Shown here: positions 24,688-33,153 of the stretch, piece by piece
Layout: every line of letters starts with the position of its first letter
Position numbering within the stretch: position 1 is the stretch's first letter
Assembly: GCF_000218485.1 (NCBI RefSeq)
Contig: NZ_AFPB01000169.1
Location: 1 to 42,644, forward strand
Length of the DNA stretch: 42,644 bases
Direction of reading: 5' to 3'
From: Aquimarina agarivorans
GTDB lineage: Bacteria > Bacteroidota > Bacteroidia > Flavobacteriales > Flavobacteriaceae
The notes under the pieces: generated by a model
Seen by the model: the letters and a program-made list of their open reading frames with translations, nothing else
What the model was told of the DNA's origin: nothing
Databases searched by the model: none
Translations under genes and position numbers: made by a program

Positions 24688-26520
24688 TTAGTTAAGTATA
24701 ATTTTTATCAATTTACTATTTCCTGTAGCATGATTTTCAAGTTTTGCAATGTAAACAGCTGGTAGTAATTCTCTTAAATTTTGTGATGTAGCACCAGACT
24801 CAACTTCTTTTACCATAACTTCTCTTCCTAATAAATCATAAATTGTCAAATTAGTATTTTTTTCGGTAACAATATCCAATGTATCATTGTTATAGTTATA
24901 AAACATTGAATTAGAATTTTCTGTATCAAAATCAAAAGTACTTAAAGTAGGACCAGTACAGTCAGGATCTAAATCTCCATGTCTGACACTCCAATTTAAA
25001 TCGTCTTCTAAAATTTGTATTGCTAATATAGCCTCATCACAATAGTTTATTCCTTCAGCTTGAAATATAAACCCAAATCTTTCACTGCTGTTATCCAAAA
25101 TATCTGGTGCCTTTGACCATGCAATTAAAGTTTTAGTATAATTAGCACTTGACATTCCTGAGTTGTTCAAGAAAAATGGCATAAACCTAACTCCGCTTCC
25201 TTGTCTAGGGTACCAATTTTCAAGAGGCTGATCAAAAGCAGTTGCCCCATTAAATACAAATTCATATTCAATTGAAGATATATTACTCAAATCCCAATTG
25301 TCTAGTGGCTGATTAAAAGCTTCGGCACTTTCAAATAACGAGCTAACATTTTTTAAACTACCTGTATTCCAACTATTTATGTTTTGATTAAAAACTTTAG
25401 TTTCGCTAAACATGCTGCGCATATCTGTTACCTTACTTACATCCCAATTATCTAAAGGCTGATTAAATGCCTCTGCTTTAAAAAACATGCCCCTTGTATC
25501 TTTTAATGATGTTGTTGTCCAACTATTAATGTTTTGATTAAAAGCTTTAGCACCACCAAACATACTGCTCATATCTGCCACCTTACTTACATCCCAGTTA
25601 TTCAAAGGCTGATTAAATACTTCCGCATCGCCAAACATAGTACTCATGTCAGTAACATTACTTACATCCCAAGTATTTAAAGGCTGGTTAAAAACCATTT
25701 TTCCTCTTAAAAGTTCACCTCTAAACATATTTTGCATATTGGTTACCTTACTAACGTTCCATTTACCCAAAGGTTGATTAAAGTTTTCAGCTTCTCTAAA
25801 CATATTAGCCATTGAAGTAACTTTGCTTACGTTCCAATCATTTATTGAAGTATTGAAATTTTCTGCTTTTTGAAACATTGATGTCATATCTGTTACATTA
25901 CTAACATTCCAATTATTTATTGGCTGATTAAATGCCTCTGCATTATTAAACATAGCAGACATTAAAGTTACGTTACTAACATCCCATTTATCTAAAGGAC
26001 TATTAAACTTAAAAGCATTCAAAAACATACCTGACATATTAGTCACATTACTAACATCCCAATTATTTATATTAGCTTCTAGTTGCTCGCAATCAATAAA
26101 CATTGATTGTAAGCTTGCACTTGGTGCAAAATTTGGAATATCCGTTGCATTAATAGATGTTAACATTCTGTTTCGTCCAAACATACTTTCGCATGACTCC
26201 CATTCATTAGTTCCCCATTGTTCTATAGAAATAATTGGATTTAAAGAAAATTTTAAAATTGGAAATACTCCCGTAATAGATACTGTATATTCACCTGGAG
26301 TAGTATACGTATGATTTGCCAAAGCTGACAAATTAGTATCTGTAGTCCCATCTCCCCAATCTACATTATAATCAAAAGCCTTTGTTGAAGCTCCAACATC
26401 AAACGAAATAGCTTGATTTGCATTTGTTATATTATATTTAAATACAAAAGCATCAGGATTTGTCTGTGCCAATAGCATACTTGTGAAAAATAGAAATAAG
26501 GGTAAAAAAAGTTTTTTCAT
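24688..26520 (-). CDS. BspA/DUF285-repeat surface protein with PKD domain and T9SS sorting domain
   Basis: A secreted, surface-anchored protein of about 610 residues from the ATG at 26520, which starts the signal peptide MKKLFLPLFLFFTSMLLAQ. A PKD-like domain follows (YNVDWGDGTTD, then YTTPGEYTVSITG). About eleven tandem repeats of some 25 residues come next, of the type FNQPLNNWDVSNVTDMSSMF, the DUF285/BspA-like leucine-rich pattern. The C-terminal 75 residues (NLTIYDLLGREVMVKEVESG, ending KLIKIILN) form a type A T9SS sorting domain, so it is exported across the outer membrane and attached or released by the gliding/T9SS machinery. Such proteins are usually adhesins. Monocistronic, with a terminator at 24588. 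Confidence 0.92.
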   Translation of the reverse strand: MKKLFLPLFLFFTSMLLAQTNPDAFVFKYNITNANQAISFDVGASTKAFDYNVDWGDGTTDTNLSALANHTYTTPGEYTVSITGVFPILKFSLNPIISIEQWGTNEWESCESMFGRNRMLTSINATDIPNFAPSASLQSMFIDCEQLEANINNWDVSNVTNMSGMFLNAFKFNSPLDKWDVSNVTLMSAMFNNAEAFNQPINNWNVSNVTDMTSMFQKAENFNTSINDWNVSKVTSMANMFREAENFNQPLGKWNVSKVTNMQNMFRGELLRGKMVFNQPLNTWDVSNVTDMSTMFGDAEVFNQPLNNWDVSKVADMSSMFGGAKAFNQNINSWTTTSLKDTRGMFFKAEAFNQPLDNWDVSKVTDMRSMFSETKVFNQNINSWNTGSLKNVSSLFESAEAFNQPLDNWDLSNISSIEYEFVFNGATAFDQPLENWYPRQGSGVRFMPFFLNNSGMSSANYTKTLIAWSKAPDILDNSSERFGFIFQAEGINYCDEAILAIQILEDDLNWSVRHGDLDPDCTGPTLSTFDFDTENSNSMFYNYNNDTLDIVTEKNTNLTIYDLLGREVMVKEVESGATSQNLRELLPAVYIAKLENHATGNSKLIKIILN

Positions 26521-26866
26521 AATTATAGTTTTGTGTATTATTTTTAATAATAACACCTCAATTAATGATTACCCTATTTTTTTTAAAAATTAAATTAAAA
26601 AAGAAATTCAAACAAATCGTTTTTAAATTGAAAAGAACCGTGTGTTTTATTTTTCTGTTTCAATTTACTGAACAGTTTTTATTTAAAATTTTGTTCTTAA
26701 AAATGAGATGAGAACTCATTTTTGGTTTTTGAGTTAACATGCATACTTACGTCAACATATCTTTGTTAAAGCACAAATATTTGAGTCTCTTAAATTATTA
26801 CCTACTCTAATTTGTCAATCATTTAAGATAGTTCAATAATAGTGTGAAATTTAAACTTTTAAAATC
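26521..26866. other. Divergent intergenic region with a hairpin
   Basis: About 345 bp between the divergent BspA-like and sodC-like genes, very AT-rich. It contains a 9-bp perfect inverted repeat (26699-26723) and no ORF of interest. Confidence 0.45.
26699..26723. repeat. Perfect 9-bp inverted repeat
   Basis: AAAAATGAG (26699-26707) and CTCATTTTT (26715-26723) are separated by 7 bases. It could be an operator for either divergent gene or a terminator-like hairpin. There is nothing further to choose between them. Confidence 0.45.
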
Positions 26867-27439
26867 ATGCGTACATTAATTTACATTTTTTTAGCTCTTT
26901 ACTCCATTAGTTTAGTTTCCTGCAAAAAAGAAAAAAATACAAATATCAAAGTAGAAGCTTCCGCAGAAAATAAGAAATCTTTAAAAAAAATAGCTGTTGC
27001 TACTATTGATTCAAAATCAAATACAGAAACATCAGGAACAATTACATTTACCGAAATTGATCAAAAAGTTACAATGATAGCGCAATTGGATAATATTTCA
27101 AACAGTGGACCGCATGCCATACATATTCATGCTATTGGCGATTGTAATTCAGAAGATGGGAAATCAGCAGGCGGCCATTGGAATCCTACAAATACTAATC
27201 ATGGAAAATGGAATTCTGAAACTTTTCATATTGGAGATATTGGTAACATACAAATTAATGAAAAAGGAAATGGCACCATTTCAAGAACTACTGATTTATG
27301 GTGCATTAATTGCGAAGATGATAAAAAGAACATTATTGGTAAAGCTATAATTATTCACAAAGGCCCCGATGATTTTACCTCACAACCATCAGGTGCCGCC
27401 GGACCAAGAATTGGTTGTGGAGAAATTATTACTCAATAA
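26867..27439 (+). CDS. sodC: Cu/Zn superoxide dismutase, lipoprotein
   Basis: A periplasm-facing Cu/Zn superoxide dismutase of 190 residues that removes superoxide. The lipoprotein signal ends in SLVSC (Cys about residue 19). The metal ligands are in the expected order: HAIHIHAIGDCNSED, GGHWNPTNTNHGKW, FHIGDIGNI and IIIHKGPDDFTS. The ending GPRIGCGEI carries the second disulfide Cys. The LWCINCEDD insertion adds a Cys pair before the last copper His; I believe this is common in flavobacterial members. Single gene with its own promoter region. Confidence 0.93.
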   Translation: MRTLIYIFLALYSISLVSCKKEKNTNIKVEASAENKKSLKKIAVATIDSKSNTETSGTITFTEIDQKVTMIAQLDNISNSGPHAIHIHAIGDCNSEDGKSAGGHWNPTNTNHGKWNSETFHIGDIGNIQINEKGNGTISRTTDLWCINCEDDKKNIIGKAIIIHKGPDDFTSQPSGAAGPRIGCGEIITQ

Positions 27440-27712
27440 TTAATAATAATTAAGAAAATGATTAACCTTCGATTGATATTATAGCTTCTGGTAAAAAAAC
27501 TAATCGCTAAACTATGTTATAACTCGTAAAAAAATAACGCCAACTAATTTTTCTTTCTGTTGGTACTATATCTTTAATTTTTTTTTGACGTAAAATTTAA
27601 TCTTTACGTTAAAAATTGAATTTTATTAATAATCTGGAAATAAATTATATTTTTAATTTCATTTTATTTATATTTAGTAGAAAACATATCAAAGATATAG
27701 CCTAAAATTACC

Positions 27713-29485
27713 ATGACAGAAATAAAACGCCTATTCGATTTCCCCTACTATCAATTAAATAAAGGTAACCTTAAAGATGCACTAGTTACCAAAACTAATG
27801 GTATTTGGGAAAAAACCTCAACTCAGGAATATATTGATAAAGCCAATCAAATCAGTCGCGGCTTACTAAAAATGGGAGTACAACCCAATGATAAAATTGC
27901 AATAATTTCATCAAACAACCGAACCGAATGGAACATTACTGATATTGGTATTTTGCAAACAGGAGCTCAGGATGTACCTATTTACCCAACAATCTCCGAG
28001 GAAGATTATCAATACGTTTTAAATCATTCCGAATCAAAATTTGTATTCGTTTCCGATCAAGAAGTATATGATAAAGTCATGAAAATTAAAGATCAGGTTC
28101 CTAGTTTGCAAAAAGTATACTCCTATGATGCTATTCCTAATTGCAGCAGTTGGAAAGAAGTATTAGAACTGGGGGAAGACGAAAGCAATCAAAACGAAGT
28201 ACAGAAAATAATGGACTCCATTGACGAAAATGATTTAGCCACACTAATTTACACTTCGGGTACTACAGGCCGCCCTAAGGGTGTTATGTTGAGTCATCGA
28301 AATATTGTTCGTAACGCTCTAAATAGTTCTAAACGCTTTGAAGTAGAAGATGGAAATGCCAAAGCACTGAGTTTTTTACCCGTATGTCATGTTTATGAAC
28401 GCATGCTACTTTATTTATACCAGTATCGATCAATATCCATTTATTTTGCTGAATCTATTGAAGCCATAAGCGACAATTTGAAAGAAATTAAGCCCGATGT
28501 AATGACAGCCGTACCTCGTTTACTTGAAAAAGTATACGATAAAATATACGCGAAAGGAGCAGCTTTAACCGGGTTAAAAAAGAAACTATTTTTTTGGGCA
28601 ATTGATCTGGGATTAATTTATGAACCTTACGGTCAAAATGGCGCTTGGTATGAATTTAAATTAGGCATTGCACGAAAATTGATTTTTAGTAAATGGCAGG
28701 AAGGACTTGGTGGTAATTTAAAAGTAATAGCATCGGGTAGTGCTGCATTACAATCTCGCTTGGCACGTGTTTTTAATGCTGCAGGTATCAACGTGATGGA
28801 AGGTTACGGCCTTACTGAAACTTCACCTGTAATTTCAGTAAATGACATCCGAGACAAAGGATTTAAAATTGGAACAGTGGGTAAAATACTTGATGAAACT
28901 AAGGTGACCATTGCTGAAGATGGTGAAATATTAGTTGAAGGTGCCAGCGTAATGATGGGGTATTATAAAAATCCCGAAAAAACCGCTGAAGCTATTCAAA
29001 ATGGCAAGTTCCACACTGGTGATATAGGTGAAATTGACAGTGAAGGATTTTTAAAAATTACCGATCGTAAAAAGGAAATGTTTAAAACTTCAGGTGGTAA
29101 ATATGTAGCTCCGCAATTAGTTGAAAATACCATGAAACAATCTCCTTTTATTGAACAACTTATGGTTATAGGCGAAGGCGAAAAAATGCCCGCTGCATTT
29201 GTACAACCAAACTTCGCTTATATTAAAGATTGGGCAAAAATTAAAAATATGGTAGTGGGATCTACAAACATTGAAATTTGTAAAAATCAAGATGTAATCG
29301 ATAGAATTAAAGATGAAATTGACAAACATAATGCCAAATTTGGTAAATGGGAGCAAATAAAACGTTTTGAACTTACTCCCGTGGAGTGGAGTGTCGATTC
29401 TGGACATCTTACACCTACTTTTAAATTGAAACGTAAAATTATAAGAGAATTACATAAAGATTTATACGACAAAATATACGCTTAA
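27713..29485 (+). CDS. Long-chain fatty acid--CoA ligase (FadD-like)
   Basis: An AMP-forming acyl-CoA synthetase of 590 residues that activates long-chain fatty acids at the inner membrane, feeding the beta-oxidation operon downstream. Motifs: YTSGTTGRPKGVMLSH (P-loop, about 181-196), the conserved VCHVYERM, MEGYGLTETSPVIS, HTGDIGEID and TDRKKEMFKTSGGKYVAP. The long form with the C-terminal FELTPVEWSV and LTPTFKLKRK matches the FadD15-type class. It is followed by a strong terminator and then by marR, so it is a separate unit but functionally linked. Confidence 0.94.
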   Translation: MTEIKRLFDFPYYQLNKGNLKDALVTKTNGIWEKTSTQEYIDKANQISRGLLKMGVQPNDKIAIISSNNRTEWNITDIGILQTGAQDVPIYPTISEEDYQYVLNHSESKFVFVSDQEVYDKVMKIKDQVPSLQKVYSYDAIPNCSSWKEVLELGEDESNQNEVQKIMDSIDENDLATLIYTSGTTGRPKGVMLSHRNIVRNALNSSKRFEVEDGNAKALSFLPVCHVYERMLLYLYQYRSISIYFAESIEAISDNLKEIKPDVMTAVPRLLEKVYDKIYAKGAALTGLKKKLFFWAIDLGLIYEPYGQNGAWYEFKLGIARKLIFSKWQEGLGGNLKVIASGSAALQSRLARVFNAAGINVMEGYGLTETSPVISVNDIRDKGFKIGTVGKILDETKVTIAEDGEILVEGASVMMGYYKNPEKTAEAIQNGKFHTGDIGEIDSEGFLKITDRKKEMFKTSGGKYVAPQLVENTMKQSPFIEQLMVIGEGEKMPAAFVQPNFAYIKDWAKIKNMVVGSTNIEICKNQDVIDRIKDEIDKHNAKFGKWEQIKRFELTPVEWSVDSGHLTPTFKLKRKIIRELHKDLYDKIYA

Positions 29486-29571
29486 TTTGCAATATTTCAG
29501 TAATATACCTGATTTTTACACCTTAATTTAGTTGTAAAAACAAAATATTGCTTATTCTATTCTTAAATTAT

Positions 29572-29610
29572 AAACAAACTCTCCAAATTTTGGGGAGTTT
29601 GTTTTTTTTT
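29572..29610 (+). terminator. Intrinsic terminator after the acyl-CoA ligase
   Basis: AAACAAACTCTCC (29572-29584) pairs with GGGGAGTTTGTTT (29592-29604) with one G-U pair. The loop is seven bases, followed by T-run to 29610. Confidence 0.85.
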
Positions 29611-29762
29611 ACGTATTAATTACTTAAATTAAGAACAATATTGATAATTAATTTTCATTTTACTATGCATGCATAATAAAATTTTTTATATTTACGTAAA
29701 CTCTAACGGCTTGTGGTTTCTTTTTATGAACTCTAAAGCGCAATACAACTACAATATTATAA

Positions 29763-30203
29763 ATGAGAGAACTCACCATAGATTATTTATTACGGTCCAC
29801 TTGGATTGCAGTAGCCAAAATGTACAATGAAGAAGCGGGTAAAAAAGGAAGTTCCATGTCCACCGGATTTGCGTTACTAAGTATCGATCCCGAAAGCGGT
29901 ACTCCTTCAACTTCACTTGGTCCAAAAATGGGTATGGAAGCCACAAGCCTTTCCAGAACATTAAAAACTATGGAAGAAAAAGGGTTAATTACCCGAAGTA
30001 AAAACCCTGATGATGGACGTAGTGTATTAATAGGTTTAACTGATTTTGGAGTTGAAATGCGTGAATTTTCAAAGGAAGTAGTTTTTAAATTCGATAATGC
30101 GGTTAAAGATGCAGTTCCCAGCGATAAACTTGACACTTTTATTGAAGTTTTTCATACTATCAACGAATTAATTTCAAACAAAAAAATTTATAATTCTAAA
30201 TAA
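29763..30203 (+). CDS. MarR-family transcriptional regulator
   Basis: A 146-residue winged-helix dimeric regulator. The recognition helix and wing read TSLSRTLKTMEEKGLITRSK with NPDDGRSVLIGLTDFG after it, the MarR signature. The gene begins the beta-oxidation cluster and points into it, so it probably represses the fad genes and itself and responds to acyl-CoA. That is inference from position: several Bacteroidota and Firmicutes fad operons are run by small dimeric repressors. Confidence 0.9.
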   Translation: MRELTIDYLLRSTWIAVAKMYNEEAGKKGSSMSTGFALLSIDPESGTPSTSLGPKMGMEATSLSRTLKTMEEKGLITRSKNPDDGRSVLIGLTDFGVEMREFSKEVVFKFDNAVKDAVPSDKLDTFIEVFHTINELISNKKIYNSK

Positions 30204-30217
30204 AAAATCACACTCCT

Positions 30218-30292
30218 ATGACACACTTTGATCAATTTTTCATTCGATTGCATGAAGTATTTAAACAAAAAAGTAAAACACTTTTAAAATAG
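30218..30292 (+). CDS. Possible 24-codon leader or small ORF
   Basis: ATG at 30218 to TAG at 30292 gives a 24-residue basic peptide (MTHFDQFFIRLHEVFKQKSK followed by four more residues). It fills most of the 101-bp space between marR and fadN. I know of no family. It may be a chance ORF. Confidence 0.25.
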   Translation: MTHFDQFFIRLHEVFKQKSKTLLK

Positions 30293-30304
30293 AAATCCCT
30301 ACAC

Positions 30305-32710
30305 ATGAAAAGAAACATAAATAAAATAGCCGTCATTGGTTCTGGAATTATGGGTTCTGGTATTGCTTGCCACTTTGCTAATATTGGCGTGGAAGTATTA
30401 TTACTAGATATTATTCCTCGGGAATTAGATGATAAAGAAAAGGCCAAAGGACTTACCCTTGAAGATAAGGTAGTCAGAAACAGATTGGTGAACACTGCTT
30501 TAACCACTTCTCTTAAATCAAAACCCGCTCCTATTTATCATCAGGATTTTGCCAAACGAATTGCTACTGGTAATCTTGAAGATGATATTAGTAAAATCAG
30601 TGAGGTGGATTGGATTATTGAAGTGGTAGTGGAACGATTGGACATTAAAAAGTCAGTCTTTGAAAAACTAGAGCAGTATCGTAAACCTGGCACGTTAATC
30701 ACTAGTAATACTTCAGGTATTCCTATCAAATTTATGAGCGAAGGGCGTAGTGATGATTTTCAAAAGCACTTTTGTGGAACACACTTTTTTAACCCAGCAC
30801 GTTACTTAAAATTATTCGAAATTATTCCTGGGCCTAAAACAGATCAGTCTGTATTAGATTTTCTTAATGGATATGGTGATAAATTTTTAGGAAAAACATC
30901 AGTAGTTGCCAAAGATACTCCTGCATTTATTGGAAATAGAATTGGTATTTTTAGTATTCAAAGTTTATTTCATGCTGTTAAAGATCTAGGCTTAACCATT
31001 GAAGAGGTGGACAAACTAACGGGACCCGTTATCGGGCGTCCAAAATCAGCTACATTCCGTACCGTAGATGTTGTTGGTTTAGATACTTTAGTACATGTGG
31101 CCAATGGTATTTTTGACAATTGCCCTAATGATGAACAACATGACTTATTCAAGCTTCCTGATTTCATCACAAAAATGATGGAAAATAAATGGCTTGGAAG
31201 TAAAACAGGACAAGGTTTTTATAAAAAAACAAAAACTCCTGAAGGTAAAACGGAAATTCTTTCGCTTGACTTAGATACTTTAGATTACAGAACAAAAAAG
31301 CGAGCTTCTTTCCCTACGCTTGAAATGACTAAATCTATTGATAAAGTTGTCGATCGTTTTAAGGTTTTAGTAGGTGGTAAAGATAAAGCTGGTGGATTTT
31401 ATCGTAAAAGCTTTGCTGCATTGTTTTCATATGTTTCCTTTCGTATTCCCGAAATTACTGATGCCCTATATAAAATTGACGATGCCATGAAAGCTGGTTT
31501 CGGATGGGAACACGGTCCTTTTCAAATATGGGATGCCGTTGGTGTAAAAAAAGGAATGGAATTTATTAAAGCTGAAGGTTTAGAGGTGGCTAATTGGGTG
31601 ACCGATATGATTTCTAGCGGAAGCGATACCTTTTATAGCGTAAAAGAAGGCGCTACGTATTTTTATGATATTTCTTCTAAATCACAAACTAAAAAACCAG
31701 GACAAGATTCATTTATTATTTTGGATAATATCCGAAAATCAAATGAAGTATTCAAAAACTCAGGTGTTGTTGTTGAAGATTTAGGTGATGGAATTCTTAA
31801 TGTTGAATTTCAATCCAAAATGAATACCATTGGTGGTGATGTATTGGCAGGTTTAAATAAAGCCATTGATTTAGCTGAAAAAGATTACCAAGGACTAGTT
31901 GTAGGAAATCAAGCCGCTAACTTTTCTGTGGGTGCCAATATTGGAATGATCTTTATGATGGCGGTTGAGCAAGAATATGATGAACTTAACATGGCTGTCA
32001 AGTATTTCCAAGATACCATGATGCGTATGCGTTACTCCTCAATTCCAACTATTGCTGCGCCACACGGAATGGCTCTTGGTGGTGGTTGTGAACTTTCGTT
32101 ACACGCCGATAAAGTGGTTGCTGCGGCTGAAACCTACATCGGTTTAGTAGAATTTGGCGTAGGCGTTATTCCTGGTGGTGGAGGTTCCAAAGAAATGGCA
32201 CTTCGTGCAAGCGATAATTTCCAAAAGGGAGATGTTGAATTAAACGTTTTACAAGAACACTTTTTAACTATTGGAATGGCTAAGGTGTCTACTTCTGCTT
32301 ATGAAGCATACGATACAGGAATTCTTCAAAAAGGAAAAGATATTGTTGTGGTTAACAAGGACAGGCAAATTGGTCTTGCAAAATCGTACGCTAAACTTTT
32401 AGCTGAACAAGGGTACACGCAACCCGTAAAACGAAAGGACGTAAAAGTGTTGGGAAAACAAGCTTTGGGAATGTTTTTAGTAGGAACAGACTCTATGGAA
32501 GCTAGTAATTACATTAGTGAACACGATAAAAAAATTGCTAACAAATTAGCCTATGTAATGGCTGGAGGTGATTTATCAGAGCCAACCTTAGTCACTGAAC
32601 AGTATTTACTGGATTTGGAACGCGAAGCCTTTTTAAGCCTGTGTACCGAACGTAAAACACTAGAGCGTATTGAGCATATGTTGAAACGAGGTAAACCATT
32701 GAGAAATTAA
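30305..32710 (+). CDS. fadN: 3-hydroxyacyl-CoA dehydrogenase / enoyl-CoA hydratase fusion (FadN-like)
   Basis: The bifunctional beta-oxidation enzyme, 801 residues. The N-terminal Rossmann domain has IAVIGSGIMGSGIACHFANI (about 8-27), with the 3-hydroxyacyl-CoA dehydrogenase segment HFFNPARYLKLFEIIPGPKT near 161-180. A crotonase/enoyl-CoA hydratase domain starts about residue 490 with VGNQAANFSVGANIGM (about 537-552) and AALGGG-type oxyanion residues in ALGGGCELSLHADKVVAAAE. Dehydrogenase before hydratase is the FadN (YusL) order of B. subtilis, the reverse of E. coli FadB. With the thiolase and acyl-CoA dehydrogenase downstream it rebuilds the fadN-fadA-fadE set. The symbol is by that analogy. 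Confidence 0.93.
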   Translation: MKRNINKIAVIGSGIMGSGIACHFANIGVEVLLLDIIPRELDDKEKAKGLTLEDKVVRNRLVNTALTTSLKSKPAPIYHQDFAKRIATGNLEDDISKISEVDWIIEVVVERLDIKKSVFEKLEQYRKPGTLITSNTSGIPIKFMSEGRSDDFQKHFCGTHFFNPARYLKLFEIIPGPKTDQSVLDFLNGYGDKFLGKTSVVAKDTPAFIGNRIGIFSIQSLFHAVKDLGLTIEEVDKLTGPVIGRPKSATFRTVDVVGLDTLVHVANGIFDNCPNDEQHDLFKLPDFITKMMENKWLGSKTGQGFYKKTKTPEGKTEILSLDLDTLDYRTKKRASFPTLEMTKSIDKVVDRFKVLVGGKDKAGGFYRKSFAALFSYVSFRIPEITDALYKIDDAMKAGFGWEHGPFQIWDAVGVKKGMEFIKAEGLEVANWVTDMISSGSDTFYSVKEGATYFYDISSKSQTKKPGQDSFIILDNIRKSNEVFKNSGVVVEDLGDGILNVEFQSKMNTIGGDVLAGLNKAIDLAEKDYQGLVVGNQAANFSVGANIGMIFMMAVEQEYDELNMAVKYFQDTMMRMRYSSIPTIAAPHGMALGGGCELSLHADKVVAAAETYIGLVEFGVGVIPGGGGSKEMALRASDNFQKGDVELNVLQEHFLTIGMAKVSTSAYEAYDTGILQKGKDIVVVNKDRQIGLAKSYAKLLAEQGYTQPVKRKDVKVLGKQALGMFLVGTDSMEASNYISEHDKKIANKLAYVMAGGDLSEPTLVTEQYLLDLEREAFLSLCTERKTLERIEHMLKRGKPLRN

Positions 32711-32725
32711 AATTTCTGAGACATG

Positions 32726-33145
32726 AGATTTTAGATAATAGACTTTAGACTGATAATATGCATGATTTTAAAAAACTATTAATTTGGCAAAAAGCAATGA
32801 ACGTAACTAAAGACGTTTATTTGCTTACAAGTAACTTTCCTAAAGAGGAAAAGTATGGATTAATAAGTCAAATCAGAAGATCTGCTATTTCTATACCTTC
32901 TAATATTTCTGAAGGGGCTGGTAGAAATACAAACGGAGAATTTAAAAATTTTCTAGGTATTGCTAATGGCTCTTCAAATGAATTGTTAACTCAGCTCATT
33001 TTATCACAACAATTAGGACTTGTTGATGAAAATTTAGTTCAACCTATTATTGAAGATTTAATTGAAGTGCAAAAGATAAACTATTCTTTAATTCAAAAAT
33101 TTACAAAAGAGTAATCTAATATCTCACTTCTAAAATCTAAAATCT
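32726..33145. mobile_element. Putative four-helix-bundle cassette 1 with inverted flanks
   Basis: Left arm AGATTTTAGAT at 32726-32736 and right arm ATCTAAAATCT at 33135-33145 form a perfect 11-bp inverted repeat about 20 bp outside the ORF on each side. TGAGAT at 32724-32729 and ATCTCA at 33121-33126 add a second, offset pair. The gene plus flanks is about 420 bp. AT-rich DNA gives such matches by chance, so the cassette call is tentative. Confidence 0.45.
32758..33114 (+). CDS. Four-helix-bundle protein (23S rRNA intervening-sequence family), copy 1
   Basis: A 118-residue all-helical protein with the family opening FKKLLIWQKAMNVTKDVY and core block QIRRSAISIPSNISEGAGRN. This family was first named for ORFs in intervening sequences of spirochaete 23S rRNA genes. 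It forms pentameric helical bundles and is scattered through Bacteroidota genomes. Its cellular role is unknown. It sits between fadN and the thiolase gene and has no evident link to lipid metabolism. Repeats AGATTTTAGAT and its complement flank it. Confidence 0.9.
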   Translation: MHDFKKLLIWQKAMNVTKDVYLLTSNFPKEEKYGLISQIRRSAISIPSNISEGAGRNTNGEFKNFLGIANGSSNELLTQLILSQQLGLVDENLVQPIIEDLIEVQKINYSLIQKFTKE

Positions 33146-33153
33146 ATAAAATT

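Noticed and set aside
25270..26080. Regular repeats at about 75-bp spacing that could suggest a CRISPR-like or satellite array
   Set aside because: They are the coding repeats of the DUF285 surface protein and vary in sequence as protein repeats do.
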